Source: Dillenia suffruticosa (lineage: Eukaryota > Streptophyta > Magnoliopsida > Dilleniales > Dilleniaceae). From it: a DNA stretch of 64,000 bases. The notes beneath the pieces are model-generated. The model was not told the origin of the DNA. It saw only the letters and a list, made by a program, of their open reading frames with translations, and did no database searches. The stretch covers positions 7,981,001-8,045,000 of the forward strand of contig JAVTVX010000024.1 in the NCBI GenBank assembly GCA_033439265.1, given 5' to 3'. Position 1 is the stretch's first letter, and each line of letters begins with the position of its first letter. Made by a program: the position numbers and the translations under genes. Shown here one piece after another: positions 37,004 to 48,243 of this stretch.

Positions 37004-38468
37004 CTTCAACTACATATTTTTACATATTTTTTGTGGCATGTCCCAGCAGGCAGGCACGCCCCAGCAGGGCGGGCGCGGGGCGCCCAGGCAGGCACGCCCC
37101 TGCATGCGCGGGCGCCCAGGCAGGCGCACGCAGGGCGCGGGCAGGCAGGCGCCCGTGCGTGCACGGGCCGGCGCCCGCGAATATTTAATTAAAAAATTTA
37201 TATTATTAATTAAAATAATACAAATAAAATAAAATTACCTATACAATAATAAAAAATATTAAATCAAAAAAAAAGAAAAAAAATAATAAATTAATTAAAA
37301 TATATATATAATTTAAATAAAATATATGGTTTTTTTTAAGAATTAAGAAATATAATATAATAAAATAAAATGTAAATTAAAATATTATAAAATAATAATA
37401 TGATTTGTTAATATAAAATAATAAAATAAAATAAAATTATAATTAAAAGAAGATAAAATTCAGCGACGGATTTGGAATCCGTCGCTGATTCAGCGACGGA
37501 TTTGAAAATCCGTCGCTGAAATTATTAAAATAAAATAAAAATAAAACAAAATTGTAATTATTCAGCGACGGATTTGGAATCCGTCGCTGAATTAGCCACG
37601 GATTTGAAAATCCGTCGCTAAATTAAATTCGGTTGTTAAATTAATTTTTTAATTTAAATATTATATTAATATTATATATTATTTAATTATATATAAAAAA
37701 CCTATTTAGCGACGGATTTCGAATCCGTCGCTGAATCAGCCACGGATTTAGAAATCCGTCGCTAAATCGTGGTTGTTAAATTAATTTTTTAATTTAAATA
37801 TTATATTAATATTATATTTGATTTAATTATATATAAAAAACTTATTTTATGACGAAATTTGCAACGAAAAATTTTTTTGTCGACAATTAGCGACGAATTT
37901 AGTCACGAAAATTTTGCTACGAATTTAATTATATATAAAAAACCTAATTAGCGACGAATTTTGCTACGAATGATGTGTCCGTCGCTAATTTAGCCACGAC
38001 TTGCTTTTCGTTGCAAATTTTGTGACAAATTAGCGACGAAAAAGTTTTTGTCGCTAAATTCGTCGCAAAATAGCGACGAATTTTTTCCGTCGCGAAAATT
38101 CGTGACTAAAACCGTGTTTTTTTGTAGTGGATGGACTTTGGGAGAAGTTCCAGGTTAGTAATTATTTATAAAATTTTTTTATTAAAGAGAACAAAAACCA
38201 AAGCTTATAATAATTAAATAAAAACAAAAAGAAATCAAGTGCATTTTGGAGTGATTAAGGGTAAGCAGGGATAGTGACTGACCCTTAATTGGAATAATTA
38301 AGGGTAAGCATTTTGTTTTTCCTTTTGTTTTCATAGGTCATTAACTTTGCACTTCCCTTATTAATCCATCACGAAGAAATCTAAAATTATAAAACCTATG
38401 GGTCATTTTAATCATGTGCTGGATTTCAGAACAAGGAGTAACTATTAGGCAAAGAGAGCTGTTGAGAG

Positions 38469-38783
38469 TTAGAATTTTAAGCAGTCTACGTAAATTGAGC
38501 CACTCCCACATGAAAATATAGGTCCCCGACCCCAATATGTGTCGGACATTCCCCCTTTTTTTTTTCTCAAGATCCACGTTTTGTTTGCTTCTATCAAGTT
38601 CTCTCTCTCTCTTTTGCCCATCAATTCTGCCATTTTTTGTCGATTTCGTTCAATCTTCTCAACCTCGTCATCGGTGAGGGACCAAGAGAATTGTTGACAG
38701 ATTGAGATGTTGAAGAAGAAGAGGATGATGAAGCGAGAGAGCCGAAAATCTTGTCCACACAAACTACTGAAACTGTCTTCCAT
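38469..38783 (-). other. Minus-strand 104-codon frame inside a CACTA intron
   Basis: An open frame on the strand opposite to the transposon genes, within intron 38154-39437. It opens MEDSFSSLCGQDF and contains a charged segment, DDEVEKIERNRQKMAEL, of helix-like composition. A TC-rich leader-like stretch precedes the ATG on that strand. It is not part of any CACTA protein I know. It could be a captured piece of a host gene's first exon, or chance. I do not recognise the product. Confidence 0.3.
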
Positions 38784-41259
38784 GTAATGGTTTTGAGAGA
38801 GGGAGAAAGTAGGTTTAGGGTTCTTACTTGTAATTTTTGGCTGGGTAAAAGTTTCGTAGGTCTTCTAATTTCTATTTTTCCTTTCTTTTTGTAGATCTTT
38901 CTTTTGTTTGTTGTTTTTATTCATGACTTCATCGGTGCCTGTTATTTTGGTATGAACTTAAGGGAGAGTATTAATTAACATGCTGTGTAGGAGAGGGATA
39001 TGTAATAGAATGGTTCCTGGTGTGCACGACTAAGGTCCTACCACGTTAGCAACACCAAAGTTGGATCATTAAGCTTGCCACCCATTGGTCAACTGAAGTA
39101 CAACTGCATCTTATCATGCTTTTCCAAAATCTTATGTGTCAGGTTTTTTGTGCAAGTACAACATGTATGTCCTATTGTTTGTCATATTGACTTTTTTCCT
39201 ACCCACTAATATCAACATTCTATTGCATATTGACTTTTTTCCTATTACATATGTAATAGAATGGGTTTGCTGGTTTTTTGTAGTCCATGAGGCAAGGATC
39301 CCAAAACCAACTCCTTGTCCTTTATCCTGGATTTTGCTTATACAAAAGTTGAATTAGTTGTGCACATATATTTCACTTGCCTTATGTTCATGACAACATA
39401 TATTTCACTTGCTTATTCTCACTTCACTATGTGTAGCAAAAATTTACTTGGAGAGATGAGGATTCAGCATTGATCTATGGTGCATGGAAAGCTTCATGCA
39501 CAAGGAAATATGCGGATATGCTTAGCGCAGTAAGAAAGCATGTCATGCAAACTGTTGGTACTACAAACTTGTTAGAAACGAAAGACCACCCCCGCAATTT
39601 TTGACATCTACTGTATGGAACGAATTATTGATAAATATTGGAGTATGACAAAATGGTAGGAGAAATCAAATGCTATGAAGCAAAATCGGAATACGAAAAA
39701 GGATGGAGAAATTACGAAGCACACATCCGATTCGATCCCTTTTGCAACACACATGAAAATGATGGTTAGTAAAATTTTTTAAAAATTTTTACAAATTTTG
39801 TTCAACCTACTTTTCACAAAAGTATAGTTAGTAATATTTTTTTGTTTTTTCATTTTTTCCGAGCAGAAGAAAGCAGCCACTCTGTTTCACATCTTGACCT
39901 CTTCAATCGCACTCATAGGCTGGATAAAGGAAAAGGCGACTTTGTTGACAAGAAATCAGAAACAATTAGTGTAAGGTAAAAGGGTTTTTTTTTTTTTTTA
40001 CTTTATATAACACTTCAAACATTCTCAATTAAATTCAAGAACGTAATTACAAATGGTTGTTGCAGGACAAGTATAAATAATTGCTTGACGAGAAATATGG
40101 CTCAGATAGTGCTTCTCAGCCAGGATATGATGCGACATCATGGTGTGAGGTTACTGGGGGTCCAATGAAGGGACGCCTATATGGTTTTGGAGAGAGAGTT
40201 GATGACAGACTGAGCAGAAATTCCTCCGGCGCTACTTCATCTCCTTTCGACTCAGATGTACATTAAAGAGGAGGTTGACAAAATGATGGCAGACATGAGA
40301 GTCAAATGATGTCGCAAGTGAGAGAGGAACTGCATGCAGAAATTTGTCAAATACTCGGACAAGTAGGTATCTCCCCTACACCACCTGACCTTGATAGCAC
40401 TCAGCCACCAGACTCTAATCCCCCATGTCTATGATATTGATGATTTTTTTTTTCATATCTTTGACGATTATGCTATTGATCATTCCCGGTTGTAGTTAAA
40501 TTTATTGATTTATTTGATGTTTTTGATTATGTATCCATAGTATGTTCATGTTATGAGAAATTATGTATTATGATGTACTTGATGTATTTGATTATATTTA
40601 CATTATTGTACCTTCTAAACTTTATATTTTATGTATAAAGTCGTACAAAATATGGTCATTTCTTTCTGCTGTTGAAATGGAGTATAACCTAGTTTATTTG
40701 GTGGTATGACATATTGATTGTAACAGGTTCTTCGAAATGAATATTACAGATGAACTGGTTTATCAGTTAATGGTCCAATGACAATATTGAATCTGACAAA
40801 CAGTAATATAATCAGCGACAAATTACCATCGGATGTAGTCACTAGCCCATAAAACCCGTTGGTAATCTATCGCTGAATTTCTTTAGTCAGAGCAACTTTC
40901 ACCGACGGATTTTCGAGGGAATTACCGACAGATCTACGAAACCGTTGGAAATCTGTTAGTAAGATGCTACACAATCTCTGTCGGATCACCGACGAATTAG
41001 AAATCCCTCACAAAAGTTCTGTCGTTAAACCTTCAGTAATCCATCGCTGATATGAATAAATTACCGACAGGAAAATTCTGTCGGTATACCGACAGTGAAT
41101 TTAGCATCGGATTATGATTCTCTCGGAAAAAATTAGTGGGGCCCTTTTTTGCGATAGAAATCACTGACGGAACTATCTGTCGCTGATAATCTTCACCAAC
41201 GAAAATGTTTGTATCAACAACGGATTTTTCCGTCGCTGAAACCATTCTTTCTGGTGGTG

Positions 41260-42284
41260 AAAGTTAAACTATCTCCATCAACTTCATTTGGTAACTTCAA
41301 TTTATCTCGACTTATCTCAATTTTTTCTTGTTTTGTCTCATTTTATTTTTAATTTTTTAATTAAAATAAAATTTTTATGAGAATTATAGATTGTTATAAA
41401 TAGGAAAAAAAATTATCATTATATTAATAAATTTTTGTGTCGAAAACTCTACCTAATTTTAATCAACTCTAATTTCAACTTTTTTAAGAGGACCCGTCCC
41501 ACCAATTTATATTTTGAAAAGGGAAGAATTTGTTCACGTGATCTTGAATACCAAAATGTAAGTTCCTTGATTCTGTTCTTTGATAAGGGGAATTGGCACA
41601 AAACGGGTGGAATGCAGCGAGGAGGTCCATTTGCATTGAACTTTTCATGTTGAAGATTCGCAGGGGGAGGATTTGCAGCTTCCACAACTTAATCACTACT
41701 TTGAATAAGCTTTATATACATACGTGTGAGCATCACATTCCGGGGAAAGAAAAAGGAAAACCTAAACGAGAAAAAGAGGCAAATCTGTCAAAAAAAAAAG
41801 GACATGTTCTAAGGTTATCTTTATAATAATGGGAAATTATATATAATTAAAGTTACTAAATTTTAATCCTAAATTTTAATTAAATTTTTAAATTTTATTT
41901 TGTTCTGATCGAATTTCTAAATTTTGAAATATGTAATAAATAAGTGCTTAGACTCAGTCTATTGATGAGTGTTACTAATTCAAGTTACTAATTCTATTGA
42001 TATAGCACTGACGTGGGCATCAGGTGTTGATGTATCACATAACACATGAATAAAAAATTTTCATGTCAATATATAATATCTATTTCATCGATAATATTAG
42101 ACCAAGGATGCAACCGTTACGTATTTTAAAATTCAATAATAACTCAATCATAGTAAAATAAAATTTAAGAATTTAATTGAAATTTAGGACCAAATTTCAA
42201 TTTCTCATCGAAACCCAAATACAACCTTAAACATATGTGGAAATAACAAATGGTACGAATAGCTAGTCTACTATTATTCTCCAA
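41260..42284. other. Intergenic DNA after the CACTA element
   Basis: AT-rich, no gene recognised. A short R/K-rich frame near 41730-41810 is not convincing. Confidence 0.5.
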
Positions 42285-42875
42285 AAATTAGATCAGTTCA
42301 ATTTATAGTTTCAATGAAAAATATTATAAACTGAACATCATAAATTAAAAAATTCCAAATAAGCTATCAATTGAATCACTTTTATATTGTATATAAACAT
42401 TTTCTTTTTTAAAAAAAAAAAAAAAAGAGAATTGTGACCACTAAGTCGTTCCTTAAGAACTAAATATTTTCTTTATAGCTGTACACTAAATACACAAAAA
42501 AGCATTTACTTGCTAATTGTTTGCAATTTTCTCTCTGTCATTATAATTGCGTGTCATTTGCATGAATTTTCAAATAAATTGATAGAGACTATTTTATTGA
42601 TTTTAGAAAATACTTTTATTTAGAAATTTTACATGATTTTATTTTTAATGGAAAAGAGTTCACTAATTTATATGCAACTAGAAGCAATTTAGCATGAGTT
42701 AGGAATTCACAAATAATTAGCAAGTAAATGCTTTCACACATCTGGTGTATAATTATAAAGAAAATGTTTATTGATAGTACTCCTGGCCATATCCACCGCC
42801 GGGCAATTACCCTGGCTAGGCTATCCTTGTTAGATATATGCCTATCATCGGCCCATAGGACCAAATTTACAAAGC
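42285..42875 (-). repeat. Dispersed repeat R3 with MITE-like core, inverted copy
   Basis: About 590 bp that, on the reverse strand, matches 58735-59275 and its tandem copies (61111-61651 and 63487 to the window end). Inside is a palindromic core (42462-42769) with terminal inverted repeats of about 55 bp around aagcatttacttgctaatt and attataaagaaaatgttt. Confidence 0.85.
42462..42769 (-). mobile_element. MITE-like element with long terminal inverted repeats
   Basis: 308 bp. The ends are complementary for about 55 bp with mismatches. The internal loop has no coding sequence. No convincing target duplication is visible, and all four copies in the window share flanking sequence, so they arose by segmental duplication and not by separate insertions. 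Superfamily not assigned. Confidence 0.6.
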
Positions 42876-42984
42876 TAGTTTAGGTGATTTTATTTTTCTG
42901 ATTTAATAAAAATAAATCAATTTTAATGATTTATTTTAAGTCAGTTTAGGACCAAATTATCCTTGCTGGATATATCCTTCAAGA

Positions 42985-44590
42985 AAAAAACTTATTTTAA
43001 GTCGATTTAATGATTTTATTTTATTTGATTTATATTTTTTAATTAAAATGAAAATTTACAAATTTACAAAATAAAAATAAAAAATAAAAATTTTCTGATT
43101 TAAATAAATTAAAATTATTAATTTTTAATAATCTTTTACATTCCTTTGCATAATTTTAGTTGGGTCTCAACTTTCATTATAGAGTGGATTGTAAGTTGAT
43201 TATTGCTTCTTTTGGTAACATAATTTTTCTTTTTCTTCTTAACCTTAAGATCTATTCTTAAAAAAATCTTTAAAATTTACTTTAGAATGTTGAAATTAAA
43301 GTTAAATAAGGTTTCTAGTTAAAAACAAAACAAAAAAAAAAAAACAAACCATGGATTTGTCTTTCCTCGAGTATGATTCGCCTAGGACCCACCATCTTCC
43401 CCATACGCAGATTTGTCTTCCCCCGACTATTATTATTCTAGTACGTCAAGGACAGTGACGTGACAGGTAGCAAGAGGTCTAATTGCTCCTTCAGAGCAAT
43501 AACTTTACCATCCCTGGATTCGCCTTCTTCTCTTGAACAAGTCACGGCGTTAATTTTTTTTTTTACCAAAATAAGATTAAAAAATATTATTAATTTAATA
43601 ATAATACCCAAAATCAGATTTAATATAAGGAGAGAGAGAGAGAGAGAGTTCAATATCCGATATTATTATTTATACTATTTTTACTAATTTATTAATATTT
43701 TTATTCCCTACTAACTAATTTATTAACTATTAATTAATTTTATTAACTACTAATTAATATTTCTAACTATAATTAATTATTAATCATAGATCTTACAATT
43801 CTTTTCCCATGAAAACATCCTTATCCTCAAGGATGGGAAACAAAAAATTAAAATTTTAAATTCATAAATTTTGAATCAACATTTATATTTGTATTGAGAG
43901 ATAAAGTGATGCTGACGAAAAATTGATTTGATTTGAGTTAGGGGAGAGCAATGAGAGAAAAATGGTCATGGGAAATCTTGATAGAGATTTTTCTTAATTT
44001 AACTTTTGGTGGATGATTTTTTTTCAACAAATATCAAAAATTCAATTATCGAAAGATTTGAGAATAAATCACTATTAACATTTTTTTTGAACAATTGCAA
44101 TCTTGGTTCTAGTGAAAAATTTTTCTCTATAAATCCCAAAATTTCAACTTTTAAAAGATTTGATTTCGCACAAGAATGTGCAACACATACTAGGAGGATG
44201 TGGATATCTAGAATTCTAAGAAAATGGCGATGGGGAATGATTGATTTTGCCCAAAGAATCAATCGACAGTAGAAATACAAACTATCAAATCCAAAACATA
44301 TGCGAGAGAGAGAGAGAGAGAGAGAGGCTTTATCCTATTCTTACGCATAGGGGGAGAGACCTAAAAGATGCAATTGATGGTGACGTAGTTGAAGTTTGAG
44401 ATAGAATTAGGATTTCTTGGGTTATAAAGAGAGGGTTTGTGAGAAGTTAGGGTTTGAGGGGAGAGAGAGCTAGGGGTTGAGGAACTAGAGAGAGAAAGGA
44501 TTGTAGTGTGTCATGCTAAGCAATGAAGAAGACAATGGCTAAAAAGATGAAAATGGAGAGGCTGCAGGGAAACCTGAGCACACAAGAGAG
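42985..44590 (+). repeat. Segmental duplication R2, second copy
   Basis: Direct copy of 5110-6560, with indels, an extra segment around 44160-44250 and a GA microsatellite at about 43629-43648. No gene is recognised in either copy. Confidence 0.8.
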
Positions 44591-44629
44591 ATAAAGAGAG
44601 AATCAAGAAAAAAAGCATTCCCATTCAAA

Positions 44630-44995
44630 TATAATCTTAGTGACAAAAATGCCAATTCACCACTAAGTTGGTGACGAGAACGCTAATTTGTTGCTAAATT
44701 TAGCGGTAAAATGCAAATGTATCACTAGATTAGCGATGAAAATGCATACTCGTCGCTAAATTTAATGACGAAAATATCAATCCGTTACTAAATTTAGTAA
44801 TACATTGTTATTTTCCTCTCTAAATTTAATGATGAAAACACAATTTGTCACTGAATTTAATAATGAATTTATATTTTCATTGCTAAATTAGTGACGAAAA
44901 TTACTATTTTTATCCGCTCTTTGTAACAAATTGACTATTGGTAATAAAATTAACAAGGTAAAAGTAGTACTTAGAAATTTACAACAAAATTAGAG
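44630..44995. mobile_element. Degenerate CACTA sub-terminal repeat zone
   Basis: A run of diverged agcgatgaaaatgc / cgtcgctaaattta type repeats like those of N1 and N2 but much decayed. No intact CACTA ends are identifiable, so this is a remnant. Confidence 0.55.
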
Positions 44996-45629
44996 ACGAA
45001 AAAATATTTAACATGTAGTTCATTTATAAAAAGAATTTGATTTTCATACTTACATATGACTAGATTATTTAAACGAATTTGTAAGTTTTTTAAAATTTAT
45101 GATTGATAATATTTAGTATAAATTCATTTATCTAATCTCTAAAAAAAATAGTTCAATACTCAATGTAATTTTGTATTTAACCAAAAGATAAAATATATAT
45201 TTTATATAATTAAATTTCTATTACCGTACATTGTAAAATTTCTTTAGAAGGGGGAGGGAAGGGGGAGAGAGATTTTTAAGGGGAAAGTGCCGCGTCAACA
45301 CTTTTGGTTATGTGATGCTTCATGTAAGTAATTTTGCTTACGTTGAAAACAGTGAGAATGGCTGTTGATGTGTAAACTAACACATTAACCATTTCTATCA
45401 TGTTGGAATCCAAGTCAGAAAGTATCCTTCACATTATCTGTCATGTAATTCCAAATCAGCATTTAATAGTCAGATTGGTATCATTAGTAACGAAAGAACT
45501 AACAAGTTACGAAATTTGAAGTTTACCTTCTTAACCATTGCATTTTGAAATTCAGAGATCAATTTATGAATTTGGGATAAATTTCAGGAACTTGACGTGT
45601 AATTATTAACTTAAATTTAACAAACATGT
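44996..45629. other. Intergenic DNA
   Basis: AT-rich; no gene or element recognised. A GA-rich stretch lies near 45249-45285. Confidence 0.5.
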
Positions 45630-46505
45630 TCAATAGGCCCCACATCACACGTCTATAAATAAACACTTGTGTCTGGACATTGCTTCTCACACCACAGCTT
45701 TCTGCTCAAAATTTCATAGCCAAGCACAACTCTTAACTCACCGGTCGCGAAAATGGCTCCCTACATTTCTGGTTGTCTTGTCAACATCCACATTGCCCTC
45801 CTCCGCCTCCACAGTGCCTTCCTCCGCCTCCACAGTGTCCTCCTCCACCTCCGCAAGTCTGCATTTATGGTTGCCAGTGCCCTTGTCAACATCCACGTCG
45901 CCAATAAACAAAGTGCTCACGCCCGCCGTAGTGCCCTTAGCCACCATACCGCCCTCCCTACTAGTTACTACTACCCTTACCGGTTACAGCTATCAGATAT
46001 GCCTTTGCATGATGCGTATGGGCATATGTGTGTGTGTTTCATTTTCTTTTCTTAATAAGCTGTTAATTTACCCATACATTCATGTTTTTTTTTTTTTTTT
46101 TTGGTGAAAACCCATACATTCATGTTGGTTATATGGGAGATTAACATGTATTAGGTCTGTCTTGTGTGTAATGTCAATCGAGTGAGTGTGCTACTGAATA
46201 AGGGACCTGTGACGGATTTCAGTTTTCCATCTTTGTTTGTGATTAGGTGTGCTTGTTGAAAAGTGTGGTCCCTCCTATAATGTAATAAAAATTTAATTTT
46301 AGGAATGTGCTTTAATTTTTATATGTTCATAAATAGCAATCTTTTCAAATGAAAAAATTTTATTATGCATCACAATCTCATTATCGTCAAAATTTCATAC
46401 GATTAATGTTGCGATGATTATTACTGACATCTCAACTTGATCCGGCGATAATCTGGAAATTTCTCCTAAATTTGATATTCTAGTTAACAAAATTCATGTG
46501 AGATC
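45630..46505 (+). repeat. Third, diverged copy of the Pro/Cys-gene segment
   Basis: Matches the 1495-2655 part of the left arm: TATA box (45654-45660), leader (cacttgtgtctggacattgc), gene remnant, 3' flank with the gcctttgcatgatgc block, AATAAA (46284-46289) and a last block around ctggaaatttctcctaaa. It has a private poly-T insertion with a short local duplication (46080-46125). It is more distant from the two arms than they are from each other. Confidence 0.85.
45753..45964 (+). pseudogene. Pro/Cys-rich gene, degenerate copy 3
   Basis: The start context (gcgaaaatggctccc) is conserved, but the frame from ATG 45753 loses the Pro/Cys pattern after eight codons because of a short deletion relative to copies 1 and 2. 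In the shifted frame, QCLPPPQCPPPPQVCIYGCQ and then CPCQHP are readable before a stop at about 45904. Beyond this the remaining end (corresponding to PPPYFPY) is also interrupted. A local duplication of the ccgcctccacagtg unit is present. Most likely a dead copy; a short product from a different start cannot be excluded. Confidence 0.7.
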
Positions 46506-47200
46506 CACGTTAGATTTATTAAATTTTTTTTTTTCAAAATTTGGTTTGGCCTCTGATTGCTTAATCGCCTTAATATCGTATGCTTATCTGATGAGATACT
46601 TTTGAATTATTAGACGCTCTTTCTTGTTCATGATAGTCTGACAACATAGCTCCATGTTAGGCCCCTTTTTTCCCCAACTACCAATTCTTCTGTGATTCTT
46701 GAATCTGAAATCTATCAGACAGGTAATGCACATCGGTTTTTAGGTGTATCATGTTTTTGAGTATCATTTCCCATCTGCGCCATTTGATGTATCTGATAAA
46801 CCATATGTTGAGGCTGAAGTGCAGTGATCAGTGATTTGGTCAAAGGGGCTGGAGAGAAATACAGAGGTTTTGGCAATCAAATTTCCTGTTTTTACACAAT
46901 GCTTGACTTCTGCGATCTTTGACGGATATGGCTCTCTGCAGCTAAGCATGCAAATTTTGTTTTTTTTTTTTTTTTTTTTTGAAACAAAAATAGACTAAAA
47001 AGATACATCATAGGACAGCAATGTTTTGATTGGATTAAAACATCAAGCTATTCTCACACTTTTATGTTCTCGTGATTTTTTTTTCTCGAGTTCCAACCAA
47101 TAAGTGGATGGAGATGTTGTTGACCATACATCTGCGAAGAAAATTTCTTCTCCTTTTCCTATTCATGTTTAAAGCTTCTACTTGTTATCCCTTCTGTCAG
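46506..47200. other. Unassigned, probable intron or flank of the D2HGDH fragment
   Basis: No earlier D2HGDH exon is recognised here. A long poly-T (46959-46980) is present. A minus-strand 61-codon frame at 46764-46949 has reasonable composition but no recognisable motif. Confidence 0.4.
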
Positions 47201-47281
47201 AAACTTATTTTAGAAGCTAAGAGAAAACTTGGGGAGATTCTGTTAGCATTTGAGTTCTTGGATTACAAGGCAATGGATTTG
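47201..47281 (+). pseudogene. D2HGDH: D-2-hydroxyglutarate dehydrogenase, isolated exon
   Basis: An 81-base, phase-0 exon between a pyrimidine-rich acceptor (cccttctgtcag) and a donor (gtgagt). It encodes KLILEAKRKLGEILLAFEFL then DYKAMDL. This matches my memory of the plant mitochondrial D-2-hydroxyglutarate dehydrogenase, an FAD enzyme that oxidises D-2-hydroxyglutarate and passes electrons to the ETF/ETFQO chain. The preceding bases also resemble the upstream residues in part. This exon is undamaged by itself, but no earlier exons are found in the preceding 5 kb. The next exons lie about 10 kb on, after a copia and a hAT element, and are damaged. I read it as part of a broken or partial gene copy. 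Confidence 0.65.
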
Positions 47282-47785
47282 GTGAGTTCTCTCTAAAATT
47301 AATGCTCATTCAGCTGTTTACATATCTAGATATCATTTAGTTGTGAACTTTCCCAAATTTAGTGTGACCTAATATGAGCAGCATTTATGTGAAAGCTTAG
47401 TGACTCAATTGCTAGAAGAGGCCTGTGATTTACACAATGCAAACGTAACTATATCTGTTTTGCATGCTGTTGTAATTTCTTAAGTTACTAACAATATGAA
47501 CTAAATCTTTTTATCAGATCTTTGGGTGAGGACTTATTCTATTGGTTAGGGCCCTATTTAGATATAGTGGTAAATTCGCATTCAATGCAAAAATTTATTA
47601 GCATAATGGTCATTTTATACTTATTAAATACTATGTTTTTACGTAAAACATTTTATTAGCATAATGGTATAAGTAGAGAATAAAACAAAATCTATCATTT
47701 ACGGAGGTGAATAGAAGACGCCCAACCCTAGTGGCCCCTTGGTCACTTCGGCGAGTCACTTTATCTGAAACTCATGTTCAACGAT

Positions 47786-48243
47786 TGTTGAAAAATTACA
47801 AGAGAAGAACGAAAAATTATAAAAGAAAATAAACCTAATTATAAGAGAGAAAATTGTCTCTATTTGCTTAATTATAAAGTGTGAAAAGGGGTCCTATTTA
47901 TACAAAAAACTAACCATTAAAGAAAAGGAAAAAAATCACAATAAAATTAGTAAAGAGAAAAATAAAGTCAATATTCTAAATTTATAGTGATTGAATAAAT
48001 CAATCATTAAATGAATCAACTAAATATATAATGATTGAGTAAATCAATCTGAATAATTGATTAACCCAACCAAATATATATAATTAACAAATTAATTGTA
48101 ATGATTAGTTCAATCATAATAATTGATTAAATCAATTATTATGATTGAATGGTTGATAATTGATTAAGTTAATCATAATGATTAATTAAATCAATCATAA
48201 TGATTGACTAAATCAATTAATATTATTTGAATTTATTTTAACA
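47786..48243 (-). repeat. 3' LTR of copia 3
   Basis: 458 bp, tgttgaaaaatta to attttaaca. The half nearest the internal region (48000-48230) is an array of near-palindromic attgattaaatcaat units. It has one unit fewer than the partner LTR. Confidence 0.9.

Larger units (their letters stand above)
35626..38129 (+). mobile_element. Non-autonomous CACTA element N2, nested
   Basis: 2504 bp. The left end is CACTACAAAAAAACAACC and the right end reads gtttttttgtagtg. The 3-bp target duplication GAT is at 35623-35625 and 38130-38132. It lies inside an exon of the larger CACTA element's TnpA-like gene. Sub-terminal tagcgacgaaaa/ccgtcgcta repeats occupy 35645-36120 and 37455-38105. It is closely related to N1 (13491-16027), including GC-rich blocks at 36125-36260 and 37038-37180. 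No transposase is encoded, so mobility would have needed a partner element. Confidence 0.95.
35192..40440 (+). pseudogene. CACTA TnpA-like (Transposase_24) gene, split by N2
   Basis: The first exon (35192-35436) follows an acceptor and encodes a Ser/Arg-rich stretch and GGRKFIEAANHP. The next (from about 35522) is cut by element N2 (35626-38129) and resumes at 38130 with DGLWEKFQ, ending at donor 38153/gttagt. Further exons are likely at 39438-39764, 39867-39970 and 40066-40437. They carry the trademark TnpA tail: SQPGYDATSWCEVTGGPMKG, then RLYGFGERV, then QMMSQVREELHAEI. In-frame stops occur near 40078 and 40263. The family is the plant Ptta/En/Spm TnpA group, which binds sub-terminal repeats. 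The long intron 38154-39437 holds foreign-looking sequence. Confidence 0.78.
31190..41259 (+). mobile_element. Autonomous-type CACTA (En/Spm) element, decayed
   Basis: About 10 kb containing a Tnp2-like gene (31238-34912) followed by a TnpA-like gene (35192-40440) in the same direction, the order typical of plant CACTA elements. The 3' end has a sub-terminal zone of gacgg/tccgtcg repeats (40795-41250) and terminates ...ttctttctggtggtg at 41259, a CACTA-type end with base changes. I could not find the matching 5' terminal repeat: sequence before 31190 is a splice-acceptor-like tract, the TC microsatellite and host-like DNA, so the 5' end may be lost or further out. The non-autonomous element N2 is inserted in the TnpA-like gene. 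Confidence 0.85.

Noticed and set aside
45667-46107. 146-codon frame over the third Pro/Cys copy
   Set aside because: It starts in the untranslated leader and runs out of phase through the degenerate gene into 3' flank and poly-T.
46764-46949. Minus-strand 61-codon frame near the D2HGDH exon
   Set aside because: Plausible composition but no motif, no conserved copy in the window and no clear promoter or splice context.
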